The notes beneath the pieces are model-generated. The model was given only the letters and a program-made list of their open reading frames with translations, did no database searches and was not told the DNA's origin. A stretch of 64,000 bases of DNA, from NCBI RefSeq assembly GCF_019504385.1, contig NZ_CP080590.1, positions 1,158,001 through 1,222,000 on the forward strand, in the 5' to 3' direction. Made by a program: the position numbers and the translations under genes. The stretch comes from Devosia salina (lineage in GTDB: Bacteria > Pseudomonadota > Alphaproteobacteria > Rhizobiales > Devosiaceae). Positions 26,499 to 35,754 of this stretch are shown piece by piece; within the stretch, counting starts at the first letter, position 1, and each line of letters opens with the position of its first letter.

Positions 26499-27731
26499 AT
26501 GACTATCCGTTTCGGCCTGGTGGGGGCGATTGCCCTTGCAACCACATCGATGCTGACGCTGGGTGCCGCGCTGGCCCAGGATGAAGTGACCATCACCATC
26601 TGGTCGCTGGACGACGCCAACCAGCCGGCGCTGAACCTGGCGCGAGAATTTGACGAGCGCGAGCCCGGCATCAAGGTGGAATACCGCGAGATCCAGTTCG
26701 ACGACGTTGTGTCCGAGGCCATGCGCGCCTTTGCTACCGGCCAGGCGCCCGACATCATCGCCGTCGACAATCCCGAGCACGCCCTGTTTGCAGCGCGCGG
26801 CGCCTTCCTCGACATCACCGACAGGATCGCCAATTCCGAGGTGATCGACCCGGCCAACTACTTCCCCGGCCCGCTCAACTCGGTAGCCTGGGACGGCAAG
26901 CTCTATGGTGTCCCCAAGGCCACCAACACCATCGCGCTCTATTACAACAAGGATCTCTACGCCAAGGCCGGTATCACCGAGCCGCCCAAAACCTGGGACG
27001 AACTGGTGGAAGTCTCGCGCAAGCTGAATGATCCTGCCAACAACATCTATGGCCTGGCCTTCTCGGCCAAGGCGAACGAAGAAGGCACCTTCCAGTTCCT
27101 GCCCTGGGCCCAGATGGGCGGCGGCGGCTATGACAATATCAATGCCCCCGGCGCGGTGAAGGCGCTCGAAATCTGGAAGACCATTCTGGACGAAAAGCTG
27201 GCCTCGCCCGATACGCTGACCCGTGGCCAGTGGGATTCCACCGGCACCTTCAATTCGGGCAATGCGGCCCAGGTCATCTCCGGCCCGTGGGAACTTAACC
27301 GCATGCTCGAAGAAGCCAAGTTCGACTGGGGCGTCGCGCTCCTGCCCACCGAAACCGAGGGCGGCACGCGCTCCTCGGCCATGGGCGACTTCAACTGGGC
27401 GATCTTTGCCTCGACCCAGCACCCTGACGAAGCTTTCAAGGCCTTGGAATATTTCGCCAGCCAGGACGATCGCCTGTTCCCCGAATTCGGCCAGCTTCCG
27501 GCCCGCTCGGATATCGGACTGCCGGAGACCGGCGTCGCCCTGAAGGATGCCGCGCTCAAAGTCTTCCTTGAGCAGCTCCAATATGCCCAGGCGCGTGGCC
27601 CGCATCCGGAATGGCCCAAGATTTCCAAAGCCATTCAGGACGCCATCCAGCAGGCCCTGACCGGCCAGACCGAGCCGCAGGCCGCGCTCGACCAGGCCGC
27701 CGCAACCATCGGCGGCATCCTGGGCAACTGA
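26499..27731 (+). CDS. Sugar ABC transporter solute-binding protein (family 1, CUT1)
   Basis: A 410-residue periplasmic binding protein, start ATG 26499 behind GGGAGGAGAG. A Sec signal spans residues 1-26 (MTIRFGLVGAIALATTSMLT, cleavage after ALA). Family features are ITIWSLDDANQPALNLAREF, FATGQAPDIIAVDN, KLYGVPKATNTIALYYNKD and VISGPWELNRMLEEAKFDWG. Genes for two permeases and an ATPase follow directly. The ligand is presumably the sugar processed by the two upstream enzymes. Confidence 0.93.
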   Translation: MTIRFGLVGAIALATTSMLTLGAALAQDEVTITIWSLDDANQPALNLAREFDEREPGIKVEYREIQFDDVVSEAMRAFATGQAPDIIAVDNPEHALFAARGAFLDITDRIANSEVIDPANYFPGPLNSVAWDGKLYGVPKATNTIALYYNKDLYAKAGITEPPKTWDELVEVSRKLNDPANNIYGLAFSAKANEEGTFQFLPWAQMGGGGYDNINAPGAVKALEIWKTILDEKLASPDTLTRGQWDSTGTFNSGNAAQVISGPWELNRMLEEAKFDWGVALLPTETEGGTRSSAMGDFNWAIFASTQHPDEAFKALEYFASQDDRLFPEFGQLPARSDIGLPETGVALKDAALKVFLEQLQYAQARGPHPEWPKISKAIQDAIQQALTGQTEPQAALDQAAATIGGILGN

Positions 27732-27798
27732 TCCCTCCCGACGACTGGCTGCCCGGGCAACCGGGCAGCACTTTCTCATTGTTCCAGGGGAGGGTGCG

Positions 27799-28701
27799 TT
27801 GACCCGCCTGCTTTCCAGCCTGCGCGACGGCAAGGGCTTCGACATCGTGCTGGTCGCGGTGCCGTTGCTGTTCCTCCTTGCGCTCTCCGGCCTGCCGCTG
27901 ATCTACAACGTGGTGATGAGTTTTCAGGAGGTTGACATGTTCAGCCTCGGGACGTTCGCCCGCCCATGGGTGGGTCTGAAGAACTACATCGCCGTGTTCA
28001 GCGCGCCCGAAACCTGGCCGATCATGCGCAACACCGCCGTATTCGTGGTCTGCTCGATTGCCGGGCAGTTTCTCCTCGGTTTCGGGCTGGCGCTGTTCTT
28101 CACGCAGAAATTCCCCGGGGCATCCTATATCCGCGGCCTGTTCCTGGCCTCCTGGGTGATGCCGGGCCTGGTAGTGGGCGCCATCTGGAACTGGATCCTT
28201 GCCGGCGATTTCGGCGTCCTCAACTATGTGCTCAAAGCCCTCGGCATCATCTCGGAGAACATCTTCTGGCGCTCGGACACCAACTGGTCGCTCTGGGCCG
28301 TGATTATCGCCAATATCTGGCTCGGCACCGCCTTCAACATGATCCTGTTGGCCGTGGGCCTGGCCGGCATACCGCGCGATCTCTATGAAGCTGCCGAACT
28401 GGACGGCGCCACTTCCTGGCAGCGCTTCTGGACCATGACGCTGCCGATGATGCGCTCGACAATCGGCGCGGTTATCTCTCTGGGGCTGATCTTCACCCTG
28501 CAGCAGTTCGACCTCTTCGCCGCCATCACCTCCGGCGGGCCGGCGAATTCCTCCAATGTCGCCCAGTACTGGGCCTGGGAGCAGTCGTTCCGGCAGTATG
28601 ACTTCGCCAAGGGCTCGACCATTTCCGTGGTCATGATCGCCGTCGTGATGATCGCCTCGATCATTTATGTGCGCTCGACCCGTCACGAGGTGCGCGGATG
28701 A
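27799..28701 (+). CDS. Sugar ABC transporter permease (MalF-like)
   Basis: A 300-residue inner-membrane permease with about six helices (VPLLFLLALSGLPLIYNVVM is the first). The coupling motif is EAAELDGATSWQRFWTMTLP. A TTG start at 27799 with AGGGGAGGG just before it is preferred because no ATG precedes the first helix. It overlaps the next permease gene by ATGA. Confidence 0.92.
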   Translation: MTRLLSSLRDGKGFDIVLVAVPLLFLLALSGLPLIYNVVMSFQEVDMFSLGTFARPWVGLKNYIAVFSAPETWPIMRNTAVFVVCSIAGQFLLGFGLALFFTQKFPGASYIRGLFLASWVMPGLVVGAIWNWILAGDFGVLNYVLKALGIISENIFWRSDTNWSLWAVIIANIWLGTAFNMILLAVGLAGIPRDLYEAAELDGATSWQRFWTMTLPMMRSTIGAVISLGLIFTLQQFDLFAAITSGGPANSSNVAQYWAWEQSFRQYDFAKGSTISVVMIAVVMIASIIYVRSTRHEVRG

Positions 28702-29525
28702 CCCAGATCTGGATGCAACGCCTGCTGCTGCTGGTCGCCCTGGCCCTGGCGGCGCTCTATCTCTTCCCGCTCTACTGGATGTATGTCACCAGCCTCAAGA
28801 CAGGTTCGGAGATCTTTGCCACCCCGCCCGGCCTCGTGCCCGCCAATCCCCAATGGGGCGTATTCTCCTATGTCTGGGAACTGCGCGGCATGGGGCGCTT
28901 TCTCTGGAATTCGACCATAATCGCCTTCGGCACCATGGCGCTGACCGCCATTCTGGGCACCGGCTGCGCCTATGTGCTGGCGCGTTATCGCAATATCTGG
29001 ATCGACGTGGCGCTGTTCCTGGTGCTGATGCTGCAGGTGCTGCCGGCATCGCTGATGATCACCCCGATCTTCGTCGGCTTTGCGCAACTTGGCCTGCTCA
29101 ACCATCCGCAGCTTGCAGTGGTCCTGGCCATCACCGCCAAGTCCATGCCGTTCTTCGTGGTCCTGGTGCGGGCGAGTTTCATGAGCGTTCCCGCCGAACT
29201 CGAGGAGGCAGCCCTTGTGGACGGCAATTCACGGGCCGGGGCCTTCTGGTCCATCGTGCTGCCGCTGGCCCGCAACGGTATCCTGGTCTCGGCCATCCTG
29301 ATCTTCATGCAGGCCTTTGGCGAGTTCGTTTATTCCAAGTCGATGATTCCTGCCGTCGAACTGCAGCCCGCATCGGTGGGGCTCAACGCCTTCATGGGTC
29401 CCAACACCACCGAATGGAACAACATCATGGCCTACGCCACGATCTATGTGACGCCCATTCTGGCCGCCTTCGTCATCCTGCAGCGCCGCATCGTCGCCGG
29501 CCTAACCTCGGGAGCCCTCAAATGA
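28698..29525 (+). CDS. Sugar ABC transporter permease (MalG-like)
   Basis: A 275-residue second permease, ATG 28698 overlapping the previous stop. Six helices are predicted. Typical MalG-type segments are LFPLYWMYVTSLKTGSEIF near the N-terminus and the coupling motif EEAALVDGNSRAGAFWSIVL. It overlaps the ATPase gene by 4 bases. Confidence 0.93.
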   Translation: MTQIWMQRLLLLVALALAALYLFPLYWMYVTSLKTGSEIFATPPGLVPANPQWGVFSYVWELRGMGRFLWNSTIIAFGTMALTAILGTGCAYVLARYRNIWIDVALFLVLMLQVLPASLMITPIFVGFAQLGLLNHPQLAVVLAITAKSMPFFVVLVRASFMSVPAELEEAALVDGNSRAGAFWSIVLPLARNGILVSAILIFMQAFGEFVYSKSMIPAVELQPASVGLNAFMGPNTTEWNNIMAYATIYVTPILAAFVILQRRIVAGLTSGALK

Positions 29526-30595
29526 GTGCCCAACCGCAGATCGAACTCATCGGCATCGACAAGCACTATGGCAGCTTCCACGCCCTCAAGAACATCGACC
29601 TGACCATCCCCAAGGGCCAGTTCGTGGCCTTGGTCGGACCCTCGGGCTGTGGCAAGTCCACCCTGCTGCGTTCCTTGGCGGGGCTGGAAAGCATCACCGG
29701 CGGCACCATGAAGATTGCCGGCGACGTGATGAATGGCGTGCCGCCGCGAAAGCGCGACGTCGCCATGGTGTTCCAGTCCTATGCGCTCTATCCGCATATG
29801 ACTGTCGAGCAGAACCTGACCTATTCGCTGCGCCTGAAACGCGTGTCCCGCGAAGAGATGAAGCGGGCCACCGAAGAGGTGGCCAAGACCATCGGCCTGT
29901 CGCAATTGCTGCATCGCTACCCCCGTGAACTCTCGGGGGGCCAGCGCCAGCGCGTGGCCATGGGGCGCGCCATCATCCGCCATCCCAAGGCCTTCCTGTT
30001 CGACGAGCCGCTGAGCAATCTCGACGCCGCCCTGCGCGTTCATATGCGCAAGGAAATCCGCGCCCTGCACGACCGGCTCGGCGCCACCTCGGTCTATGTG
30101 ACGCACGACCAGATAGAGGCCATGACCATGGCCGACCACGTGGTGGTCATGCGCGATGGCGTGATCGAACAGCAGGGCAGCCCGCTCGAACTCTATGATA
30201 GCCCGGCCACCCGCTTCGTCGCCGGCTTCATCGGCTCGCCGGCCATGAACTTCGTGAACGGCAGGATTGGCGCGGACGGGCAGAGCGTTGCACTCGATCT
30301 CCCCGGCACAAGGCCAATTCCCCTTGGCCGCGCGGCGGAGGCCGGCCGCAAGGTGCTGGTGGGCCTGCGCCCTGAGCATCTGGTGGCCTGCAATCCTCTC
30401 GAGGCGCCGCTGACCCTGCCGGTGGCGGTTGTCGAATCCACCGGTTCGCTGACCTATGTGACGACGTCGGGCGCGGCGGAAATGACCGTCGTCGTCACCG
30501 GCCGCAGCGACCTGCGGGCGGGCGATCAGATCGCCCTCACCATCGCGCCCGATCGCGTACATCTGTTCGACGGCGAGACGGGCAGGGCCGTCTGA
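29522..30595 (+). CDS. Sugar ABC transporter ATPase (MalK/UgpC-like)
   Basis: A 357-residue ATPase beginning at ATG 29522, overlapping the permease stop. Walker A is GPSGCGKST near residue 40, then FQSYALYPHMTVEQNL, signature ELSGGQRQRVAMGRAI, Walker B AFLFDEPLSNLDA and switch VYVTHDQIEAMT. A C-terminal TOBE-type regulatory part (VLVGLRPEHL) makes it MalK-like. It completes the transporter of the LacI-controlled locus; a convergent HPP-CBS gene follows after 18 bases. Confidence 0.94.
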   Translation: MSAQPQIELIGIDKHYGSFHALKNIDLTIPKGQFVALVGPSGCGKSTLLRSLAGLESITGGTMKIAGDVMNGVPPRKRDVAMVFQSYALYPHMTVEQNLTYSLRLKRVSREEMKRATEEVAKTIGLSQLLHRYPRELSGGQRQRVAMGRAIIRHPKAFLFDEPLSNLDAALRVHMRKEIRALHDRLGATSVYVTHDQIEAMTMADHVVVMRDGVIEQQGSPLELYDSPATRFVAGFIGSPAMNFVNGRIGADGQSVALDLPGTRPIPLGRAAEAGRKVLVGLRPEHLVACNPLEAPLTLPVAVVESTGSLTYVTTSGAAEMTVVVTGRSDLRAGDQIALTIAPDRVHLFDGETGRAV

Positions 30596-30613
30596 GGCCG
30601 CCTTGGCGAGCGC

Positions 30614-31777
30614 TCAGGCGATCTGCGCCAGTTCCTTGGTGTCGGCGCCGAACAGGGCGGCGATCAGATCGGCCTGGGTGACCATGCCCCTGAGAGTGCC
30701 GTCATCCGCGGCGACCGGCAGATGATGGTGGCCGGTATCGAGCATCAGCTTGATCACCAGCGCGATCGGCATCGCTTCGGAGACGGTTGCAACCTGGGTG
30801 GTCATCACGTCACGGACCCGGCCGCGCAAGGGCCGGTCGGAATTGGACATGGAGCGCAGGCGCCAGCCCAGCCCCGATGAGGCATGTGCGGGTCCCCATT
30901 CCGCCTTCTCGAGCAGGTCCGTCTGGGTCAGGATGCCGGCCACATGCCCGGCCATGTCGGCCACGGGCAGGGCCTTGACCCCATTGGCACGCATGGTGCG
31001 CAGGGCAACGCGCAGCGACGTCCCGGGTTGTACACTAATGACCTCGCGGGTCATGACCATGCCGGCCGTAATGCCGCCCGAGCGACGCGCAAACGCCAGG
31101 AGGGCCGCGCGCTCCAGCATCTGTTCGAGATCGACCGGATCCACGCTGACCACTTCGTCCCGCTCCTCGATGGCGAGCTTGAGGTCCTCGACCGAAATGC
31201 CAAGGCTTACTTTTGGCGCAAAGGGGATCACCTTGGCTTCTGCAGCCGGGGCAGGGGCCGGCCGGTGCGGATAGTCCTTGCCGGTCAGGCGGTTGAAGGC
31301 CATGGCGGCGAGCAGCAGCAGCAGCGAATTGATCGCGACCGGCCAGGCGACGAATCCATAGCCGAGCCCGGTGATGGCCGGCCCGCCAATGACGGCGGTG
31401 AGGGCCACGGCGCCGCTCGGCGGATGCAGGCATTTGAACGAAAGCATCAGCCCGATGCTGATCGACACCGCAAGGGCCGCTGCCACCGGGGTCGGCCCGA
31501 GCCATTGCGCGGCCGTGACCCCCACCACCGCTGCGATGCAATTGCCAGCCAGTATCGACCAGGGTTGCGCCAGCGGGCTGGAGGGAACGGCAAACAGCAA
31601 CACGGCCGACGCGCCGATCGGGGCCATCAGCAGGGGCAGTTCCGGACCTTGTCCCAGTGCCAGTGCAGTGACGCCGGCGGTGATCAGGATACCGAGAAAG
31701 GCGCCCAGGGTCGCGCGAAGCCGCTCGAGGGGGCTTACGGTGACCATGTTGGGCAGGAAGCGGACAAGGAAATTCAT
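30614..31777 (-). CDS. HPP-family membrane protein with C-terminal CBS domain pair
   Basis: A 387-residue protein starting at ATG 31777 behind GGGGAG. Residues about 20-175 are membrane-embedded and carry the name-giving motif in FKCLHPPSGAVALTAVIGGP. Residues about 235-385 form two CBS repeats: MVMTREVISVQPGTSLRVAL, ALPVADMAGHVAGILTQTDL, then VRDVMTTQVATVSEAMPIAL and HHHLPVAADDGTLRGMVTQA. HPP proteins have been linked to nitrite or anion transport; CBS pairs usually sense adenosyl ligands. The role here is unknown. Confidence 0.9.
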   Translation of the reverse strand: MNFLVRFLPNMVTVSPLERLRATLGAFLGILITAGVTALALGQGPELPLLMAPIGASAVLLFAVPSSPLAQPWSILAGNCIAAVVGVTAAQWLGPTPVAAALAVSISIGLMLSFKCLHPPSGAVALTAVIGGPAITGLGYGFVAWPVAINSLLLLLAAMAFNRLTGKDYPHRPAPAPAAEAKVIPFAPKVSLGISVEDLKLAIEERDEVVSVDPVDLEQMLERAALLAFARRSGGITAGMVMTREVISVQPGTSLRVALRTMRANGVKALPVADMAGHVAGILTQTDLLEKAEWGPAHASSGLGWRLRSMSNSDRPLRGRVRDVMTTQVATVSEAMPIALVIKLMLDTGHHHLPVAADDGTLRGMVTQADLIAALFGADTKELAQIA

Positions 31778-32263
31778 GGCGCTCCCCGTAGCATCGGGCG
31801 TCCATCGGCTCAAAGCGCAGGAATGCGTTCTTGCCCGCCATTGCGCAAAAAATTGCTTCGTTTCGAGGCGGTTATGCACAGGGGGGAGAAGCGCAGCTGG
31901 CGGGATGCTCGGGGGCGGTATCGTTTTCGGCCGCAGCGACCCCGCGGCGACGCCGTCAAGCCTATTGACTTGTATGGAAGCAATTGTGATCTTGTCGCCA
32001 ATCTGAGCGGGGACAACCTCTCAGGAACGGCCGGAGACACGTCATGGGCCCAAGGGCCCAGCCAGGGTATGTGGTAAAGCGTGAGCTACGCGGTACGTCT
32101 GCTGTCTGACCGATACTAACCAACGGACAGCTGCTCGTATCGACCTTCTGAGTTGCCCGCAAAACGATTGCAACCGTGCGGTCGCGGTTGGCGGGACGAT
32201 CCTTCCCAGCAGCACCGCGCTTGTGACAGCGACCCCGATTGGGGGGCGTAGCGGGAGGATGGG
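31778..32263. other. 486-base region upstream of the PhyH-led operon
   Basis: No convincing gene. A candidate -35 TTGACT (31965-31970) and weak -10 TGATCT (31987-31992) would give a leader of about 270 bases. TGGGCCCAAGGGCCCA at 32044-32059 can fold as a short stem. The last bases, GCGGGAGGATGGG, provide the ribosome site for the gene at 32264. Confidence 0.45.
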
Positions 32264-33112
32264 ATGGAGACCGGATCCGGTGCGGCCTGCACCGAACTCG
32301 AACGTTATCTGTTCGACCTCAATGGATATCTCGTCATCCCCGACGCGCTGTCGCCTCAGCAGGTGGCGGCCTGCAACGCCACGCTCGACCAGCATCAGGA
32401 TTTCGTCGGCGACGGGTGGGACGGCCATCTGCGCCTCTACAACAATCCCGACCGGCAGGAAGGTCTGGTCCTGCAGCAGGTCTACGAGGCCGGCCCCGTC
32501 TGGGAAGAGATGATCGATCACCCGTCATGGTTCGCCAAGGCGGTGCACTTCATCGGCTCGGACGATCCCGAAAACTTCGACGGCCATCATGGCCCCGCCT
32601 TCATCGATGAATGCTTCGCCTCGGTCCGTGGCCCGGGTCAGGCCCTGCGCCTGCATTCGGGCGGCCATGTCGGCACCATCCGCACGCAATACCGCTTCCA
32701 TGCGGGCAAATTCCACTGCGGCCAGGTCAATGTGCTGGTGGCGCTCAACGATATCGGCCCCGGTGACGGCGCCACCATGGTCATTCCCGGCAGCCACAAA
32801 TCCAATCTGCGCCACCCGCAGACGGTCGCCGTGGACAAGCGCGAAGAGCAATCCTCGGTCGATGGCATTGCCGGCGCGGTGGAGGTGCATCTGAAGGCCG
32901 GCGACGCGCTCATGTTCGTCGATGCCATCATGCATGGCTCGGCGCGGCGCACCAATCCGGGCCAGCGGCGCATGACAGTTTATCGCTACGGCCCCAGCTG
33001 GGGGTATTTCCGGCACGACATGATCCCGAGTGCTGCGCTTCTGGCGCGGCTGACGCCCGAGCGGCGGCGGATCGTCATGCCGCACAAGGCCCCGATTGCC
33101 GCAAATGGCTAG
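32264..33112 (+). CDS. PhyH-family (phytanoyl-CoA dioxygenase-like) protein with HxG metal motif
   Basis: A 282-residue protein of the Fe(II)/2-oxoglutarate oxygenase superfamily. The start is ATG 32264 behind GGGAGGATGGG. The double-stranded-helix core reads FHCGQVNVLVALND, then GDGATMVIPGSHKSN and MHGSARRTNPGQRRMTVYRY. In typical PhyH enzymes the metal motif is His-x-Asp; here the matching position is His151-Cys-Gly153, with distal His224 and a likely 2-oxoglutarate-binding Arg after it. Lack of the carboxylate is also known in halogenating members, but may instead mark a different chemistry or an inactive enzyme. It leads a sugar ABC operon. Substrate unknown. Confidence 0.85.
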   Translation: METGSGAACTELERYLFDLNGYLVIPDALSPQQVAACNATLDQHQDFVGDGWDGHLRLYNNPDRQEGLVLQQVYEAGPVWEEMIDHPSWFAKAVHFIGSDDPENFDGHHGPAFIDECFASVRGPGQALRLHSGGHVGTIRTQYRFHAGKFHCGQVNVLVALNDIGPGDGATMVIPGSHKSNLRHPQTVAVDKREEQSSVDGIAGAVEVHLKAGDALMFVDAIMHGSARRTNPGQRRMTVYRYGPSWGYFRHDMIPSAALLARLTPERRRIVMPHKAPIAANG

Positions 33113-33235
33113 GCGACGATAGGGCGAAGAATTTGCTGGCCCGTACTGCGAGGTACGTAAGTCAGTGGAGCAATGGCGATGCCGGTCGAGGACCCGGCAC
33201 CGCTCAACGAGGGAATGCTCAAGGGAGGAACAACG

Positions 33236-34525
33236 ATGAGCAAACTGACAAGAAGAACATTTCTGGGGGCGTCGGGCTCGGTGCTGGCCCTGGCGGCCAT
33301 CGGCCGTCCGGCTTTCGCTCAGAGCACGGAAATCCGTCACTTCTGGTGGGGCAATCCCGAGCGCGATAAGCGCACCTTTGCGGTGATCGACATCTTCAAC
33401 CAGAAGAATCCCGACATTCACGTCACCGGCGAAACTCTTGGTTTTGCAGACTATTTCACCAAGCTGACGACCCAGATCGCCGGTGGCAACATGCCCGACG
33501 TGATCCAGCAGGGCTATGGCGTGCTGTTCGAATACATCGCCAATGGCGCCATTGTTCCGCTCGACGACTATGTCGGCAAGAGCCTCGACATTTCCAAGAT
33601 GGACCAGAGCGCCATCGATGCGGGCACCGTCGATGGCAAGTTCTATGCCCTCTCCATCGGCGCCAATAGCCACATGGCTATGTTCAATACGCGCCTGTTC
33701 GAGGAAGCCGGGATTGTCCCGGGCGAAACCTTCGACCCCTATGGCTATACCTATGACGAACTGGCCGAGTTTGCCGCCGCCATCAAGCAAGCCACTGGCG
33801 TTCCGGGCACCGACGACAACACCGCCGACTATCAGAACTTCTCGGATTTCGTGGTGCAGAAGGGGGCCATGCTGTTCAATGAGGACGGTTCCTATGGCCC
33901 CACCCAGGAAATCGTCGAGGAATACTGGTCGACCTGGGAGAAAATCCGCAATGCCGGCGGCACCCCGCCGGGACCGGAAAGCGCCAGCCTGGCTGGCGTT
34001 TCCGACCTGGCGCAGATGGGCGTCGTCACCGGCAAGACGGCCATGACCTATCTCTGGTCCAACCAGTTGGTCGGTGTTCAGAGCCTGATGCAGGACAAGC
34101 TGGGCGCCGCCATGTATCCGAACACCCCCGACATGGTGCCCGGCTCCATCGTTCAGCCCAGCCAGTTCGTCTGCCTCACTCGCGACAGCGCCAATCCCGA
34201 GGCGGCGACGGCCTATATGAGCGCCTTCGTCAACGATCTCGACATGACGGCGGTGCTGGGTCTGGAACGCGGTATCCCGAGCCAGAGCGAGGTGCGTGAG
34301 GCGCTCCAGCCAAAGCTGACCGAAGTCGAAGCTCTCTCGGTCGAATTTTTCGACAAGATCCAGGGCAAGACCGCCGTGCTGCCGCCGCCGCCCCCCAGCG
34401 GCTCCAATGAGGTCGAGCAGACCTTCGAACGGCTGGCGGTCAACGTGTTGCTCGGCGAGCGCTCGATCCCGGAGGTCGCATCCGACTTCCTCAATCAGGC
34501 CCGCGCAATCCTGGCACGCGCATAG
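33236..34525 (+). CDS. Sugar ABC transporter solute-binding protein (family 1), Tat-type signal
   Basis: A 429-residue periplasmic binding protein, start ATG 33236 behind AGGGAGG. The leader MSKLTRRTFLGASGSVLALA carries a twin-arginine TRRTFLG motif, with cleavage likely after AFA. Core motifs are IRHFWWGNPERDKRTFAVID, IAGGNMPDVIQQGYG, GKFYALSIGANSHMAMFNT and MTYLWSNQLVG. It lies 123 bases after the PhyH gene and before the permeases. A hairpin follows it, as often seen after binding-protein genes. Confidence 0.92.
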   Translation: MSKLTRRTFLGASGSVLALAAIGRPAFAQSTEIRHFWWGNPERDKRTFAVIDIFNQKNPDIHVTGETLGFADYFTKLTTQIAGGNMPDVIQQGYGVLFEYIANGAIVPLDDYVGKSLDISKMDQSAIDAGTVDGKFYALSIGANSHMAMFNTRLFEEAGIVPGETFDPYGYTYDELAEFAAAIKQATGVPGTDDNTADYQNFSDFVVQKGAMLFNEDGSYGPTQEIVEEYWSTWEKIRNAGGTPPGPESASLAGVSDLAQMGVVTGKTAMTYLWSNQLVGVQSLMQDKLGAAMYPNTPDMVPGSIVQPSQFVCLTRDSANPEAATAYMSAFVNDLDMTAVLGLERGIPSQSEVREALQPKLTEVEALSVEFFDKIQGKTAVLPPPPPSGSNEVEQTFERLAVNVLLGERSIPEVASDFLNQARAILARA

Positions 34526-34539
34526 GCCTGCTGACCCGG

Positions 34540-34570
34540 TCCGCCGCCCTCTCTCCCGTGGGGCGGCGGA
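34540..34570 (+). terminator. Hairpin after the solute-binding protein gene
   Basis: Perfect 10-bp stem TCCGCCGCCC/GGGCGGCGGA with an 11-base loop, followed by TATTCTCC. It is probably a partial terminator or mRNA-stabilising stem between the binding-protein and permease genes. Confidence 0.6.
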
Positions 34571-34670
34571 TATTCTCCCCGGGACGAGGCGGCACCTGTC
34601 ATTGGTCACGACAGGTGCTGCATCCCGGCCTATCTTGCCCTGACGGGTTGGTTTTCGACTGGAGCCGCGC

Positions 34671-35564
34671 GTGCAAAAATTCTTCCGCCGCAATCTTGCA
34701 GGCTACGCCTTTCTCTCGCCCTGGCTAATCGGCTTCTTCCTGCTGGCGATCGGGCCGATCCTGGCCTCGCTCTATCTCAGCTTCACCAAGTACAACGTCG
34801 TGCGCCCGCCCCAATGGATCGGCCTCGACAATTACGCCTACATGGTCCAGTTCGATCAGCGCTTCTGGAAGGCGCTGCAGGTCACATTCCAGTTCGTGGT
34901 CATATCAGTGCCGCTGAAACTGATCTTCGCGCTCGGCGTCGCCATGGCGCTCGACAAGGGCATTCGTGCCATCGGCTGGTATCGGGCGCTGTTCTACCTG
35001 CCATCCATTCTCGGCGGCTCCATCGCCGTGGCCATTCTCTGGCGCCAGCTCTTCAACTATGACGGGGTGATCAATTCCATCCTGCGCCTGTTTGGTGGCG
35101 ACGGACCCTATTGGCTGGCCGACCCCAAATTCTCGCTCTGGACACTCATCGTGCTCGCCATCTGGCAGTTCGGTTCACCCATGCTGATCTTTCTCGCGGG
35201 GTTGCGCGCCATTCCCCAGGAGCTTTACGAAGCCGCCGAAATCGACGCGGCGGGGCCGGTGAAGAAGTTTTTCGCCATCACCGTGCCGCTGCTGGCCCCG
35301 GTGATATTCTTCAACCTCGTTCTGCAGATGATCGAGGCCTTCAAGAGCTTTTCGGGTGCCTTCATCATCTCCGGTGGTTCGGGCGCGCCGCTCGATAGCC
35401 TCCTGTTCTTCACCGTCTATCTCTACAACGAGGCCTTCAGCTTCCTGCGCATGGGCTATGCCTCGGCGCTGGCATGGGTGCTGTTGCTGATCATCGCCGC
35501 CTTCACCGCCATCGCCTTCTGGACCTCAAAATACTGGGTCCACTACGAGAACGAGAGGGGCTGA
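34671..35564 (+). CDS. Sugar ABC transporter permease (MalF/UgpA-like)
   Basis: A 297-residue permease starting at GTG 34671 (MQKFFRRNLAGYAFLSPWL) after GGAG. Six helices are predicted. Features include LSPWLIGFFLLAIGPILASL as the first span, LFYLPSILGGSIAVAILWRQ, and the coupling motif EAAEIDAAGPVKKFFAITVP. A palindromic repeat separates it from the second permease gene, but the direction and order still indicate one operon. Confidence 0.93.
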   Translation: MQKFFRRNLAGYAFLSPWLIGFFLLAIGPILASLYLSFTKYNVVRPPQWIGLDNYAYMVQFDQRFWKALQVTFQFVVISVPLKLIFALGVAMALDKGIRAIGWYRALFYLPSILGGSIAVAILWRQLFNYDGVINSILRLFGGDGPYWLADPKFSLWTLIVLAIWQFGSPMLIFLAGLRAIPQELYEAAEIDAAGPVKKFFAITVPLLAPVIFFNLVLQMIEAFKSFSGAFIISGGSGAPLDSLLFFTVYLYNEAFSFLRMGYASALAWVLLLIIAAFTAIAFWTSKYWVHYENERG

Positions 35565-35605
35565 TGATGCTTCAAATGACCTTTGAACTATCGGCTCCGT
35601 TGCAT

Positions 35606-35727
35606 CCCTCCCCCTTGAGGGGAGGGACCGAGGGTGGGGGTGTCGGAGCATTGGCGATCAACCCGCCTTGCACTCGCGGAAACGCCGACACCCCCCACCC
35701 CATCCCTCCCCCTCAAGGGGGGAGGGA
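35606..35727. repeat. GC-rich palindromic intergenic repeat, copy 2
   Basis: Left arm CCCTCCCCCTTGAGGGGAGG and right arm CCCTCCCCCTCAAGGGGGG, with inner GGGTGGGGGTGTCGG/CCGACACCCCCCACC complement. It sits between the two permease genes. Left arm identical to that of copy 1 at 12224. Confidence 0.85.
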
Positions 35728-35754
35728 GCAGCACCGCGCTGGGGGAGAGACAAG

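Noticed and set aside
32525..34693. A 722-codon minus-strand frame opposite the PhyH and binding-protein genes
   Set aside because: It spans two well-supported plus-strand genes and lacks any domain motif.
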